A DNA stretch of 64,000 nt from Pseudomonas fluorescens (GCF_902497775.2 NZ_OZ024668.1:519826-583825), one strand, 5' to 3'; counted from the stretch's first letter, positions 7,748 to 16,591 are shown. The notes: generated by a model not told the origin, from the letters alone. Numbers and translations: made by a program.

Positions 7748-9271
7748 TTACTTCACTTCCACCGCCAGGCTTTGAGCGATCTTGTGCTGCCAGATCGCGG
7801 GCCCTGTGATGTGTACTGACTCGCCGTTGCTGTCGACCGCGACGGTGACCGGCATGTCCTTGACCTCGAACTCGTAGATCGCTTCCATGCCCAGTTCGGC
7901 AAAGGCCAGGACCTTGGATTTCTTGATCGCCTGGGCCACCAGGTAGGCAGCGCCGCCGACGGCCATCAGGTACACGGCCTTGTTGTCCTTGATCGCTTCG
8001 ATGGCGGTCGGGCCGCGCTCGGATTTGCCGATCATGCCCAACAGGCCGGTCTGCTCGAGGATCTGACGGGTGAACTTGTCCATCCGCGTTGCGGTGGTCG
8101 GGCCGGCCGGGCCAACCACTTCGTCACCGACCGGATCAACCGGGCCAACGTAGTAGATGAAACGACCCTTGAGGTCGACCGGCAGTTGTTCGCCCTTGTT
8201 GAGCATCTCGACCATGCGCTTGTGCGCAGCATCGCGACCGGTGAGCATCTTGCCGTTGAGCAGGATGGTCTCGCCCGGCTTCCAGCTCTGCACGTCTTCC
8301 GGGGTCAGGGTGTCGAGGTTGACACGGCGGGCCGACGGGCCAGCTTCCCAGACGATTTCCGGGTAGGCGTCCAGCGATGGCGCTTCCAGGTCGGCAGGGC
8401 CGGAACCGTCGAGCACGAAGTGGGCGTGACGGGTGGCGGCGCAGTTGGGGATCATGCACACCGGCAACGAGGCGGCGTGGGTTGGGTAATCCATGATCTT
8501 GACGTCGAGCACGGTGGTCAGGCCGCCCAGGCCCTGGGCGCCGATGCCCAGCTGGTTGACCTTGTCGAACAGCTCCAGGCGGATCTCTTCGATGCGGTTC
8601 TGCGGGCCACGGGCCTTGAGCTCGTGGATGTCGATGGACTCCATCAACACTTCCTTGGCCATCACCGCGGCTTTTTCGGCGGTACCGCCAATGCCGATGC
8701 CGAGCATGCCCGGTGGGCACCAGCCAGCACCCATGGTCGGAACGGTCTTGAGCACCCAGTCGACGATCGAGTCGGACGGGTTGAGCATGGCCATTTTCGA
8801 CTTGTTCTCGGAACCGCCGCCCTTGGCCGCCACGTCCACTTCCACGGTGTTACCCGGGACGATGGAGTAGTGGATGACCGCAGGGGTGTTGTCCTTGGTG
8901 TTTTTACGCGCGCCGGCCGGGTCGGCCAGGATCGAGGCGCGCAGGACGTTTTCCGGCAGGTTGTAGGCGCGGCGCACGCCTTCGTTGATCATGTCGTCCA
9001 GGCTCATGGTCGCGCCGTCCCAGCGCACGTCCATACCGACGCGCACGAACACGGTGACGATACCGGTGTCCTGGCAGATCGGCCGGTGGCCAGTGGCGCA
9101 CATGCGCGAGTTGATCAGGATCTGGGCGATGGAATCGCGCGCAGCCGGCGACTCTTCACGCAGATAGGCCTCATGCATGGCCTGGATGAAATCAACGGGG
9201 TGGTAGTACGAAATGAACTGCAGGGCGTCGGCAACGCTCTGAATCAGGTCGTCTTGCTTGATCACGGTCAT
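7748..9271 (-). CDS. fumA: Fumarate hydratase, class I (4Fe-4S)
   Basis: A 507-residue single-chain class I fumarase interconverting fumarate and L-malate in the TCA cycle, cytoplasmic and iron-sulfur dependent. Cluster ligands are visible in RPICQDTG, GAGWCPPGM and MIPNCAATRH. The catalytic C-terminal part includes VGPVDPVGDEVVGPAGPTT. The start at 9271 (MTVIKQDDLI) is chosen because of the AAGAGGAG ribosome site ahead of it; an ATG ten codons upstream lacks one. In P. aeruginosa the same gene lies beside sadC, as here. Class I enzymes are oxygen-sensitive. Confidence 0.93.
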   Translation of the reverse strand: MTVIKQDDLIQSVADALQFISYYHPVDFIQAMHEAYLREESPAARDSIAQILINSRMCATGHRPICQDTGIVTVFVRVGMDVRWDGATMSLDDMINEGVRRAYNLPENVLRASILADPAGARKNTKDNTPAVIHYSIVPGNTVEVDVAAKGGGSENKSKMAMLNPSDSIVDWVLKTVPTMGAGWCPPGMLGIGIGGTAEKAAVMAKEVLMESIDIHELKARGPQNRIEEIRLELFDKVNQLGIGAQGLGGLTTVLDVKIMDYPTHAASLPVCMIPNCAATRHAHFVLDGSGPADLEAPSLDAYPEIVWEAGPSARRVNLDTLTPEDVQSWKPGETILLNGKMLTGRDAAHKRMVEMLNKGEQLPVDLKGRFIYYVGPVDPVGDEVVGPAGPTTATRMDKFTRQILEQTGLLGMIGKSERGPTAIEAIKDNKAVYLMAVGGAAYLVAQAIKKSKVLAFAELGMEAIYEFEVKDMPVTVAVDSNGESVHITGPAIWQHKIAQSLAVEVK

Positions 9272-9587
9272 GCAGCGCGCTCCTCTTAAAGACGGGAACA
9301 TTCATTAAGGTATTCCGACGCGGACTGGCCGAGGTGTCGAAACGACCTTCAACAGGCGCCAACGCAAGGCTGTCGGCGCAAAAAAGGCGCGGCAGTATAG
9401 CGCGCATCCGCCGCCGGTACACGTACCAAAGGTCCCCACCAAGGTCGGCAGTGGCCGGGCACTGTTCTTGCCTGAGCGCCAGTCGGGAGCGATTTGTGCA
9501 AATATGGCAATTATTCTTCACACACCCTAAAGTGGCGGTTGGCCATGCCTTATTCCTCTGCCCTGGCCAGAGCACGGTGAGCCACCA
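9272..9587. other. Gap between fumarase and sadC
   Basis: About 315 bases between divergent genes. No convincing reading frame was seen on either strand. It must hold both promoters. The part around 9490-9535 (TTTGTGCAAATATGGCAATTATTCTTC) is AT-rich and is the likeliest promoter area for sadC, but no clear -35/-10 pair was assigned. Confidence 0.6.
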
Positions 9588-10700
9588 GTGACCGAAACAG
9601 CCCTGCAGAAGCTTCTCCTCAAACGCTTTCTCCTGGCGGCTGGCACCTATCTGTTGGTGTTGGCGCTGGTCTGGGTCGCGCTTTTGAGCGGTCATCTGCA
9701 AGCCTCCAGCAACGTTTTGCTGTTGGGCAGCGGCTTGTTGCTGCTGTGCCAGCTATTGCTCGGCTGGGTATTTGCCAGCGGTCGCAACCTGCGTTTTAGC
9801 GACCCGAGCCTGACCGAATTCCAGGTGTTGCTGGCGATCGCCTGGCAGACCTGGCTGCTGGCCCAGCTCGACCAGGGCCGCGGCACCTTTCTGATGTTTT
9901 ATCCGTTGATCCTGATGTTCGGCCTGTTTCACCTGAGCGGGCGGGTGTTTGTGCGCTGCGCGCTGCTGGTGTTGTGCAGTTTCTTCGGCGTGATCGCCTG
10001 GGAGGCCTGGCAGGCGCCGCATTTCGCCGGGTCGCTGCTGGCATTGCAGGCCTGTGCCTTGCTGGTGGTGCTGGGCTGGTTATGCCTGTATGCCCGTTAT
10101 GTGCAGGCCGCTCGTCAGCGCATGCGCCAGCGGCGCTACGCCCTGCAGGCCCACCAGGACATCTTGCGCGGCATGATGCGTCAGCTTGAAGACCTGGTAG
10201 CCACCGACGAGCTGACCGGCCTGTTCAACCGTCGGCACTTTTTGACCCTGGCCAGCCGCGAGCTGGAGCGCATGCGCGCACAGAGTTGCCATGGCTTGGC
10301 GTTGATCGATCTGGACCATTTCAAACGCATCAATGATGTCTATGGCCATGCCGCCGGTGACCAGGTACTGCAGGCCTTTGCCGCGGTCGCCAGGGACTGC
10401 CTGGAGGACACGGCGGTGTTGGCCCGTTACGGTGGCGAGGAGTTCGTGTTGTTGCTGCCCGATTGTACCCAAGCGCAACTGACCAGCTGTTGCGAGCGGC
10501 TGCGCAAGGCCTTTGCCCTGGCTCAGCCGCCGGCGGTCGGCTTGCGTGTCGAGCCGTTGAGCCTGTCGGCCGGGTTGACCCTGCTGGGCGCCGGCGACGA
10601 CCTCGATGACGCTTTGCAGCGCGCCGACCAGGCCTTGTATCGGGCCAAGCGCAGCGGGCGCAATCGCTGCCTGGCCGCCTGGGAGGTTGTCGATGCCTGA
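9588..10700 (+). CDS. sadC: Membrane diguanylate cyclase SadC
   Basis: A 370-residue protein with about five to six N-terminal membrane helices (residues ~15-170), a short coiled region and a C-terminal GGDEF domain. The active-site loop is RYGGEEF (280-286), and DLDHFKRINDVYGH carries the Mg/GTP-binding Asp and Asn. No RxxD inhibitory site occurs at the usual place before GGEEF (the aligned residues are ExxA). It makes c-di-GMP at the inner membrane; in P. aeruginosa SadC promotes attachment and represses swarming. Identification rests on architecture plus position next to fumarase and the ferredoxin-reductase-like gene. Start is GTG. Confidence 0.85.
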   Translation: MTETALQKLLLKRFLLAAGTYLLVLALVWVALLSGHLQASSNVLLLGSGLLLLCQLLLGWVFASGRNLRFSDPSLTEFQVLLAIAWQTWLLAQLDQGRGTFLMFYPLILMFGLFHLSGRVFVRCALLVLCSFFGVIAWEAWQAPHFAGSLLALQACALLVVLGWLCLYARYVQAARQRMRQRRYALQAHQDILRGMMRQLEDLVATDELTGLFNRRHFLTLASRELERMRAQSCHGLALIDLDHFKRINDVYGHAAGDQVLQAFAAVARDCLEDTAVLARYGGEEFVLLLPDCTQAQLTSCCERLRKAFALAQPPAVGLRVEPLSLSAGLTLLGAGDDLDDALQRADQALYRAKRSGRNRCLAAWEVVDA

Positions 10701-11631
10701 GTTGCGGGTCGGTGCGCGGCAATGGACGGTGGCGCCGGGCAGCAACCTGCTCGACGCCTTGAATGATGCCGGGCTGGCGGTGCCCTACAGTTGCCGTGCC
10801 GGCAGCTGCCACGCCTGCCTGGTGCGCTGCCTGCAAGGCCGGCCGGGGGATGCCCGGCCCGATGCCCTGACGGCGGACAAGCGCCAGCAAGGCTGGCGCC
10901 TGTCGTGCCAGTGCAGCGTCGACGAAGACTTGCAGGTGGCCTTGTTCGACCCGCTTGAGGATGGCTTGCCGGCCCAGGTCAGCGGCTTCGACTGGCTGAG
11001 CCCGACGGTGCTGCGCCTGCGTCTAGAGCCACACAGACAGTTGCGCTATCAGGCCGGCCAGCACCTGGTGTTGTGGAGCCCGAGCGGGGTCGCCCGGCCT
11101 TATTCGCTGGCCAGCTTGCCGGGAGAGGAGGGCTTTCTTGAGTTTCATCTCGATTGCCGGCAACCCGGGGCGTTCTGCACGGCTGCGCGGCAACTGAGTA
11201 TTGGTGCAACCCTGCGCTTGGGCGAGTTGCGCGGCGGCGCCCTGCATTACGACCCGGATTGGCAGGAGCGCCCGTTGTGGCTGTTGGCCGCCGGCACCGG
11301 CCTGGCGCCGCTGTGGGGGATTCTGCGCGAAGCCTTGCGCCAGGAGCACCACGGGCCGATTCGCCTGCTGCATCTGGCTCACGACGAGCAGGAACATTAC
11401 CTGGCGCAGGCACTGACGACACTTGCCAGCCGACATCCGCAACTGCAGGTCGAGCTGCTGACCCCGGCCCAGTTGCCCCAGGCCCTGGCAGCGCTGTGCC
11501 TGCAGTCACGCCAGACCGTGGCCCTGGCCTGCGGCTCGGCGGCCAGTGTCGAGCAGTTTTCCCGGCGCATGTTCCTTGCCGGCCTGCCGCGCAACCAGTT
11601 GCTTGCCGATGTTTTTATCGGTCACGCTTGA
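10693..11631 (+). CDS. 2Fe-2S ferredoxin / FAD-NAD(P) oxidoreductase fusion
   Basis: A 312-residue protein. An N-terminal plant-type ferredoxin domain shows CRAGSCHACLVRC, i.e. C-x4-C-x2-C, with the fourth ligand likely in RLSCQC. Then comes a flavin-binding barrel (RPYSLAS) and an NAD-binding domain (LLAAGTGLAPLWGIL). The layout matches electron-transfer reductases of ring hydroxylases and CDP-6-deoxy-glucoseen reductase types, but no oxygenase partner is near. Its ATG lies inside the sadC stop region (8-base overlap), so translation of the two is coupled. A redox link to SadC is conceivable but unproven. Confidence 0.8.
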   Translation: MPELRVGARQWTVAPGSNLLDALNDAGLAVPYSCRAGSCHACLVRCLQGRPGDARPDALTADKRQQGWRLSCQCSVDEDLQVALFDPLEDGLPAQVSGFDWLSPTVLRLRLEPHRQLRYQAGQHLVLWSPSGVARPYSLASLPGEEGFLEFHLDCRQPGAFCTAARQLSIGATLRLGELRGGALHYDPDWQERPLWLLAAGTGLAPLWGILREALRQEHHGPIRLLHLAHDEQEHYLAQALTTLASRHPQLQVELLTPAQLPQALAALCLQSRQTVALACGSAASVEQFSRRMFLAGLPRNQLLADVFIGHA

Positions 11632-11653
11632 ATTGGGTTGGGGGGCCAGCCGC

Positions 11654-11737
11654 GGCGCCACACCGAATGGATAAGCCCGCAACCCAACCCAAGAATCATA
11701 GCCCCCGGGATTCCGTGAAGAACCAAAAAAAAGCCCC
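11654..11737 (-). repeat. Interspersed terminator-adjacent repeat, copy A
   Basis: This stretch recurs at 46731-46818. Shared blocks are GCGCCACA, GAATGGATAAGC, CCCAACCCAAG, ATCATAGCCCCCGG and CGTGAAGAACCAAAAAAAAG, in the same order and orientation. In both places it begins directly after the T-tract of a terminator (here that of pyk). A 10-bp inverted pair, TTGGGTTGGG at 11633-11642 and CCCAACCCAA at 11683-11692, brackets its inner end. It has no coding capacity. I do not recognise it as a named element. Confidence 0.75.
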
Positions 11738-11757
11738 GCAGCACAAGCTGCGGGGCT
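11727..11757 (-). terminator. Rho-independent terminator of pyk
   Basis: On the minus strand AAGCCCCGCAG-CTTGTG-CTGCGGGGC is followed by a run of eight T. It lies about 20 bases after the pyk stop. Confidence 0.9.
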
Positions 11758-11778
11758 TTATTCAGCAAGGCCTGAGCA

Positions 11779-13230
11779 TCAGACCAGCGAATCGCCGACG
11801 TGCAGGATCTTCATGCCGTTGGTGCCACCGATGGTGTGGTAGCTGTCGCCTTTGGTCAGGATCGCCCAGTCACCGGACTCGACCGCGCCGCGTTGCAGCA
11901 GCTCGTCGACTGCTGCCTGGCTGACTTTCTCGGCCGGCAGGGCTGCCGGGTCGAAGGCCACCGGGTACACGCCACGGAACATCGCGGCGCGGGCCAGGGT
12001 GGCGCGGTGCGGCGAGAACGCGTAGATCGGCACCGAAGAGCGCAGGCGCGACATGATCAACGGGGTGTAGCCACTTTCGGTGAGGGCGATGATCGCCTTG
12101 ACGCCGGGGAAGTGGTTGGCGGTGTACATGGCCGCCAGGGCGATGCTTTCGTCGCAGCGCTCGAAGCGGGTGTGCAGACGGTGGCTGGACTTCTGGCTGG
12201 TCGGATGTTTTTCCGCACCCAGGCAGATGCGCGCCATGGCCTGTACCGCTTCGATCGGGTAGGCGCCGGCGGCACTTTCGGCCGACAGCATCACTGCGTC
12301 GGTGTTGTCCAGCACGGCGTTGGCCACGTCCGACACTTCGGCACGGGTCGGCATCGGGTTCTGGATCATCGACTCCATCATCTGGGTCGCAACGATCACC
12401 GCCTTGTTGTTGCGGCGGGCGTGCTGGATGATCTTCTTCTGGATCGCGATCAGCTCGGCATCGCCGATTTCCACGCCCAGGTCGCCACGGGCAACCATGA
12501 CCGCGTCACTGGCGGCGATCAGACCGTCGAGGGTCTCGTCATCGGCAACTGCTTCGGCGCGCTCGATCTTGGCCACCAGCCAGGCGCTGCCGCCGGCTTC
12601 GTCGCGCAGGCGACGGGCGTATTCCATGTCGGAGGCATCGCGCGGGAAGGAAACGGCCAGGTAGTCCAGGTCCATTTCGGCTGCCAGCTTGATGTCGGCC
12701 TTGTCTTTTTCGGTCAGGGCCGGAGCGGTCAGGCCGCCGCCGCGACGGTTGATGCCTTTGTGATCGGACAGCGGGCCGCCGATCAGTACTTCGCAGTGCA
12801 GGGCGTCGGCAGTGGCGCTGGTTACGCGCATGACCACACGGCCGTCGTCGAGCAGCAGTTCGTCACCGACGCCGCAGTCCTTGACCAGGTCCGGATAGTC
12901 GATGCCGACGATATCCTGGGTGCCTTCGGTCAGCGGGTGGGCGGTAGAGAAGGTAAAGCGGTCACCGACCTTGAGTTCGATACGCTTGTTGCTGAACTTG
13001 GCGATGCGGATCTTCGGCCCTTGCAGGTCACCGAGCAGCGCCACGTGGCGGCCCAGGCGGGCAGCGATATCACGGATCAGGCGCGCGCGAGCCTTGTGCT
13101 CGTCAGGCGTGCCGTGGGAGAAGTTCAGGCGAGCGACATCCAGGCCGGCAAGGATCAGTTGCTCGATCACTTCCGGTGAGTTGCTGGCGGGGCCAAGGGT
13201 GGCGACGATTTTGGTACGGCGGATGGTCAT
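11779..13230 (-). CDS. pyk: Pyruvate kinase
   Basis: A 483-residue cytoplasmic enzyme converting PEP and ADP to pyruvate and ATP. Signatures: KIVATLGPAS at the N-terminus, VARLNFSHG, LGDLQGPKIR, the Mg/substrate segment MVARGDLGVEI, and ATQMMESMI. The last ~120 residues form the allosteric domain. Length fits the PykA type of pseudomonads. The ribosome site AGGAG lies about 10 bases before the ATG. It is convergent with the ferredoxin-reductase-like gene. Confidence 0.95.
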   Translation of the reverse strand: MTIRRTKIVATLGPASNSPEVIEQLILAGLDVARLNFSHGTPDEHKARARLIRDIAARLGRHVALLGDLQGPKIRIAKFSNKRIELKVGDRFTFSTAHPLTEGTQDIVGIDYPDLVKDCGVGDELLLDDGRVVMRVTSATADALHCEVLIGGPLSDHKGINRRGGGLTAPALTEKDKADIKLAAEMDLDYLAVSFPRDASDMEYARRLRDEAGGSAWLVAKIERAEAVADDETLDGLIAASDAVMVARGDLGVEIGDAELIAIQKKIIQHARRNNKAVIVATQMMESMIQNPMPTRAEVSDVANAVLDNTDAVMLSAESAAGAYPIEAVQAMARICLGAEKHPTSQKSSHRLHTRFERCDESIALAAMYTANHFPGVKAIIALTESGYTPLIMSRLRSSVPIYAFSPHRATLARAAMFRGVYPVAFDPAALPAEKVSQAAVDELLQRGAVESGDWAILTKGDSYHTIGGTNGMKILHVGDSLV

Positions 13231-13360
13231 GCACAGACTCCTATAGTGAAGCGCAGCGAAAGGCTACTCCGGAAAATCGCTGTAGTCATTGTTCCTTTGC
13301 ACTACCTGCCGGTTAGCGGGGGTGGCATTTGAACGGCGGCAGGGCCCGAGCGCAGCCCTT

Positions 13361-13389
13361 GTGGGAGTGGGCTTGCCCCGCGATGAGGC
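13361..13389. repeat. Single REP element
   Basis: GTGGGAGTGGGCTTGCCCCG continuing CGATGAGG is a Pseudomonas REP unit, here unpaired, in the pyk-lipoprotein gap. Confidence 0.8.
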
Positions 13390-13459
13390 CAGTACAGCCA
13401 GCAACGTCTACAGATTTTCCGCACAAAGCCGATACACTGCTCAACACAGGAGATCCCCC

Positions 13460-13846
13460 ATGCGAGCCTTGATCGTTTTAGCCCTGGCCACCAGCGTCGT
13501 CGGCTGCACCCGCTGGTCGATGGACCATCATTTGAACAATGCCTACCGCGCCTATGACCGGGGCAACTGCGAGAAGGTGATGCTGGAGCTGTCCCAGGTC
13601 GACCGCACCAGCCGTGCCCGACCGTTCATCCAGCCGGAAGTGTCGCTGCTGCGCGGCCAGTGCCTGGAACGACAGAAGCTGTTCGTCGATGCGGCGCAGA
13701 CCTACCAGTTCATCATCCAGCGCTACCCGCAGAGCGAATACGCTTTCCGCGCCCGCGCGCGCCTGCAGACCCTCGAACAACTGGGCCACTACCGTACCGG
13801 CGAGGCAGCGATCGCCCGCCCGGCCACGACCACGCCTTGGCGTTAA
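13460..13846 (+). CDS. TPR-like outer-membrane lipoprotein
   Basis: A 128-residue protein with the lipoprotein signal MRALIVLALATSVVGC; the lipobox VVGC makes Cys16 the lipidated residue. The mature part has tetratricopeptide-like helices (AYRAYDRGNCEKVMLEL; FVDAAQTYQFIIQRYPQSEY, which looks like a TPR of the BamD/YfgC style). The start at 13460 follows AGGAGATC and is preferred over a longer frame from 13289. No characterised homologue is recognised. Probably involved in envelope protein-protein interaction. Confidence 0.8.
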   Translation: MRALIVLALATSVVGCTRWSMDHHLNNAYRAYDRGNCEKVMLELSQVDRTSRARPFIQPEVSLLRGQCLERQKLFVDAAQTYQFIIQRYPQSEYAFRARARLQTLEQLGHYRTGEAAIARPATTTPWR

Positions 13847-13972
13847 TACTAAAGTCAGCAGGTCTGATTGTGACGCATGGGTCAGGGTGCGCTAATCTTG
13901 TTGCTGAGATGAATGAAAAACAGCAGCCCTAGCGCGGCCCTGCTAAAAGGGTCTTCGACAGCGATCCCGACC

Positions 13973-14332
13973 ATGTTTGACGAGCGCCGCATCGAGCGAC
14001 ACCAGCTCCCTTACTTTCTCAGAGTCTTCAACCGTTTCACCGACCAGCCCATCGGCTATCTGGGCAACGTGTCTGAAGACGGCCTGATGCTGATCAGTCA
14101 GCTGCCGATGCTGGTCGGCCCGGATTTCGAGCTGCAACTCAAAGTCCCTGGTCGCGACGGCACTGTGCACCCGATCAATCTCACCGCCAGTTGCCTGTGG
14201 AGCCATGAAGACCAGACGCCCGGGCATTATGACTCTGGCTTCATGCTGTTGCAGGCGCCACGCGACTACGAGCAACTGGTGCGTGCCCTGCGCAACTATT
14301 TCAGCTTCCATCCGTTGAACGCCTCGGCTTGA
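13973..14332 (+). CDS. PilZ domain protein (c-di-GMP binding)
   Basis: A 119-residue protein that is essentially one PilZ domain. RRIERHQLPYFLRV gives the RxxxR c-di-GMP-binding motif and GNVSEDGLMLIS matches the D/NxSxxG motif (N-V-S-x-x-G). The gene is probably a c-di-GMP receptor or adaptor. The start is uncertain: an upstream ATG at 13913 adds 20 poorly conserved-looking residues, and MFDERR is the common opening in this family, so 13973 is chosen. A diguanylate cyclase (sadC) lies 4 kb away. Confidence 0.8.
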   Translation: MFDERRIERHQLPYFLRVFNRFTDQPIGYLGNVSEDGLMLISQLPMLVGPDFELQLKVPGRDGTVHPINLTASCLWSHEDQTPGHYDSGFMLLQAPRDYEQLVRALRNYFSFHPLNASA

Positions 14333-14393
14333 CGCTGGCCGTGAAGGGCTCCTGGCCCTAGACTCTGGTCGATCTTCTGTTCAGGACGACCCC

Positions 14394-15824
14394 GTGAGCT
14401 CCAGCATTTTCTGGCACGACTACGAAACCACCGGCATCAACCCGCGCAACGACCGGCCCTTGCAGGTCGCCGGTGTGCGCACCGACCTTGACCTCAACGA
14501 GATCGAGGCGCCGATCAACTTTTATTGCCAACCCAGCGACGACATCCTGCCGCATCCCAAGGCCTGCCTGGTCACTGGCATCACCCCGCAGCAACTGGCC
14601 AGCCAGGGCCTGAGCGAAGCCGAGTTCATGACCCGGGTGCATGCCGAACTGGCACGTCCTGGCACCTGCGGCGCCGGTTATAACAGCCTGCGTTTCGACG
14701 ATGAAGTCACCCGATACAGCCTGTATCGCAACTTCTTTGACCCGTACGCTCGCGAGTGGCAGGGCGGCAACAGCCGCTGGGATTTGATCGACATCGTGCG
14801 CACCGCCTATGCCCTGCGTCCGGACGGGATTGAATGGCCGCAACAGGATGGGCGTACCAGTTTGCGTCTGGAGTTGCTCACCGCCGCCAACGGCATCGAC
14901 CATGGTCAGGCACACGAAGCGTTGTCAGATGTGCGTGCGACAATTGCACTTGCGCGATTGATCCGACAGAAACAGCCCAAGCTCTATGACTGGCTGTTTC
15001 AACTGCGCAGCAAGCAGAAAGTCCTCGACCAGGTTCGATTATTACAACCGCTGGTGCATATTTCCGGACGCTTCTCTGCGGCCCGCAATTATCTGGGGGT
15101 GGTATTACCGCTGGCCTGGCATCCGCGTAATCGCAATGCCCTGATTGTCTGTGACCTGCATCTGGATGCTCAACCCTTGATAGATGAGGATGCGGATTCT
15201 CTGCGTCAGCGTTTATACACCCGTCGCGAGGAAATGCCTGACGGACAATTGCCGGTGCCGCTGAAACTAATCCATATCAATCGATGCCCGGTGGTCGCGC
15301 CGTTGAGTGTATTGCGCAGCGAAGATCAGCAGCGTCTGGAACTGGATATGTCTGTTTATCAGGCGCGTGCCGCCCGCCTGATTGGTGCCGCCGGACAATG
15401 GCAAGACAAACTGCCGGTGATCTACAGCGCTGAGGAGTTTGCCCCCAGCGAAGACCCGGAACAGCAGTTGTACGATGGTTTTCTTGGCGACCGCGATCGT
15501 CGGTTGTGCGAGCAAGTGCGCAATGTCGATCCACAGCAATTGGGGCAGGGCCAGTGGATGTTCGATGATGAACGTTTACCGGAACTGTTGTTCCGCTATC
15601 GCGCACGTAATTTCATCGAAACCCTGAATGCCGAGGAGCGCCAGCGCTGGCAATCCTTCGTCCAGCAACGCCTGAGCGATCCGCTGATGGGCGCGCCTAA
15701 TACCCTTGGTGATTTCGAGCGGGCCCTGCAGGACTGCTGGGTGCAAGCCGATGCCGGTCAACAGGCATTGCTCGGCCAATGGCGTAGCCATGTGCAGACA
15801 TTGAAGTTGCAGTTGGGAATGTAA
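14394..15824 (+). CDS. sbcB: Exodeoxyribonuclease I
   Basis: A 476-residue 3'-5' single-strand DNA exonuclease of the DEDDh family. Exo motifs: WHDYETTGINP (first two acids), YNSLRFDDEVTRYSLY, and HEALSDVRATIALARLI (His and last Asp). An SH3-like and C-terminal extension follow, length matching E. coli SbcB. It acts in mismatch repair and recombination clean-up and normally binds SSB. Start is GTG at 14394; RBS AGGACGA. It lies convergent to mvaT as in P. aeruginosa. Confidence 0.93.
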   Translation: MSSSIFWHDYETTGINPRNDRPLQVAGVRTDLDLNEIEAPINFYCQPSDDILPHPKACLVTGITPQQLASQGLSEAEFMTRVHAELARPGTCGAGYNSLRFDDEVTRYSLYRNFFDPYAREWQGGNSRWDLIDIVRTAYALRPDGIEWPQQDGRTSLRLELLTAANGIDHGQAHEALSDVRATIALARLIRQKQPKLYDWLFQLRSKQKVLDQVRLLQPLVHISGRFSAARNYLGVVLPLAWHPRNRNALIVCDLHLDAQPLIDEDADSLRQRLYTRREEMPDGQLPVPLKLIHINRCPVVAPLSVLRSEDQQRLELDMSVYQARAARLIGAAGQWQDKLPVIYSAEEFAPSEDPEQQLYDGFLGDRDRRLCEQVRNVDPQQLGQGQWMFDDERLPELLFRYRARNFIETLNAEERQRWQSFVQQRLSDPLMGAPNTLGDFERALQDCWVQADAGQQALLGQWRSHVQTLKLQLGM

Positions 15825-15838
15825 GCAATCGTTGAAAA

Positions 15839-15867
15839 TAAAAAACGCCAGCGTGGCTGGCGTTTTT
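15839..15867. terminator. Bidirectional terminator between sbcB and mvaT
   Basis: AAAAAACGCCAGC-GTG-GCTGGCGTTTTT forms a strong hairpin with T-tracts in both directions. Confidence 0.92.
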
Positions 15868-15899
15868 AAGCGAGTAACACAAGGTTACCAGCGGGCTAA

Positions 15900-16277
15900 T
15901 TAACCCAGCAGGGTTGCCCAGCCTTCAACCACATCGCCACCCCATTTGGCTTTCCATTCTTTCAGGGTTTTGTGGTTGCCGCCTTTGGTTTCGATGACTT
16001 CGCCGTTGTGCGGGTTCTTGTATTGCTTGACCTTGCGTGCACGCTTGGTGCCGGTAGTTTTTACCGCGCCGCGTGGGGCTTTGCTCAGTTTGGCTTCTGG
16101 ATCCAGCAGCGCAATGATGTCACGCAGGGACTTCGAATATTCGCCCATCAGTGCGCGCAGTTTGCCTTCGAACTCCAGCTCGGTTTTCAGCTTGTCGTCT
16201 TGCGACAGGTTCTGCAAACGCGCTTGCAGTTCTTTGATGGCTTCTTCGGTGGCGCGATATTCGTTGATCAGGGACAT
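15900..16277 (-). CDS. mvaT: MvaT/TurA H-NS-like nucleoid protein
   Basis: A 125-residue xenogeneic silencer. The N-terminus (MSLINEYRATEEAIKELQAR) is a coiled-coil dimer/oligomer region. The C-terminal DNA-binding domain has the family pattern YKNPHNGEV..GGNHKTLKEWK. MvaT proteins bind AT-rich DNA minor grooves and repress fimbriae, phage and horizontally acquired genes. The start at 16277 has AAGGAACGCC ahead of it and gives the usual family length (124-125); a longer frame is unsupported. The very AT-rich upstream region suggests autoregulation. Confidence 0.95.
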   Translation of the reverse strand: MSLINEYRATEEAIKELQARLQNLSQDDKLKTELEFEGKLRALMGEYSKSLRDIIALLDPEAKLSKAPRGAVKTTGTKRARKVKQYKNPHNGEVIETKGGNHKTLKEWKAKWGGDVVEGWATLLG

Positions 16278-16591
16278 GAGGCGTTCCTTGGAGATGAAGG
16301 TTTTTAGACAGACAGTGCGGCAATAGTAATCAGACGTCCTCGCCAAGTAAACATTAAAGCAGGCAATTAGCTCAATGAGTTCTTTATCGCGGCGATAGAG
16401 TAGGTTAAGAAAAATTTACAAACTAAGACGATTCTTCAAAAGTTAACTTAAATTGATGCCCTGTGCAGCGCCGGTACCTGGCGGCTGCGGCGGCACCGGG
16501 TCAGTCGGCGGGACGCAAGCAATGAGTACTGCAGTTTTGCCGGGCACTCGCTAGAATGTGCGCCTTTGCGAAAGTTTCTGGAGTCCATTTC
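16278..16591. promoter_or_regulatory. AT-rich divergent mvaT/purU promoter region
   Basis: The tract around 16320-16455 is strikingly AT-rich (for example AAGAAAAATTTACAAACTAAG and AAAAGTTAACTTAAATTG) in a GC-rich chromosome. That is the kind of DNA MvaT prefers, so autoregulation is likely. No further gene is seen in the 314 bases. Confidence 0.6.

Noticed and set aside
8186..9289. Long plus-strand open frame opposite fumarase (367 codons)
   Set aside because: It is antisense to a clear class I fumarase; composition is His/Val/Gly-rich as expected of a GC-rich shadow frame and shows no family motif.
9192..9701. Minus-strand 169-codon frame across the fumarase-sadC gap
   Set aside because: It overlaps both real genes out of frame and has no plausible start signal or motif.
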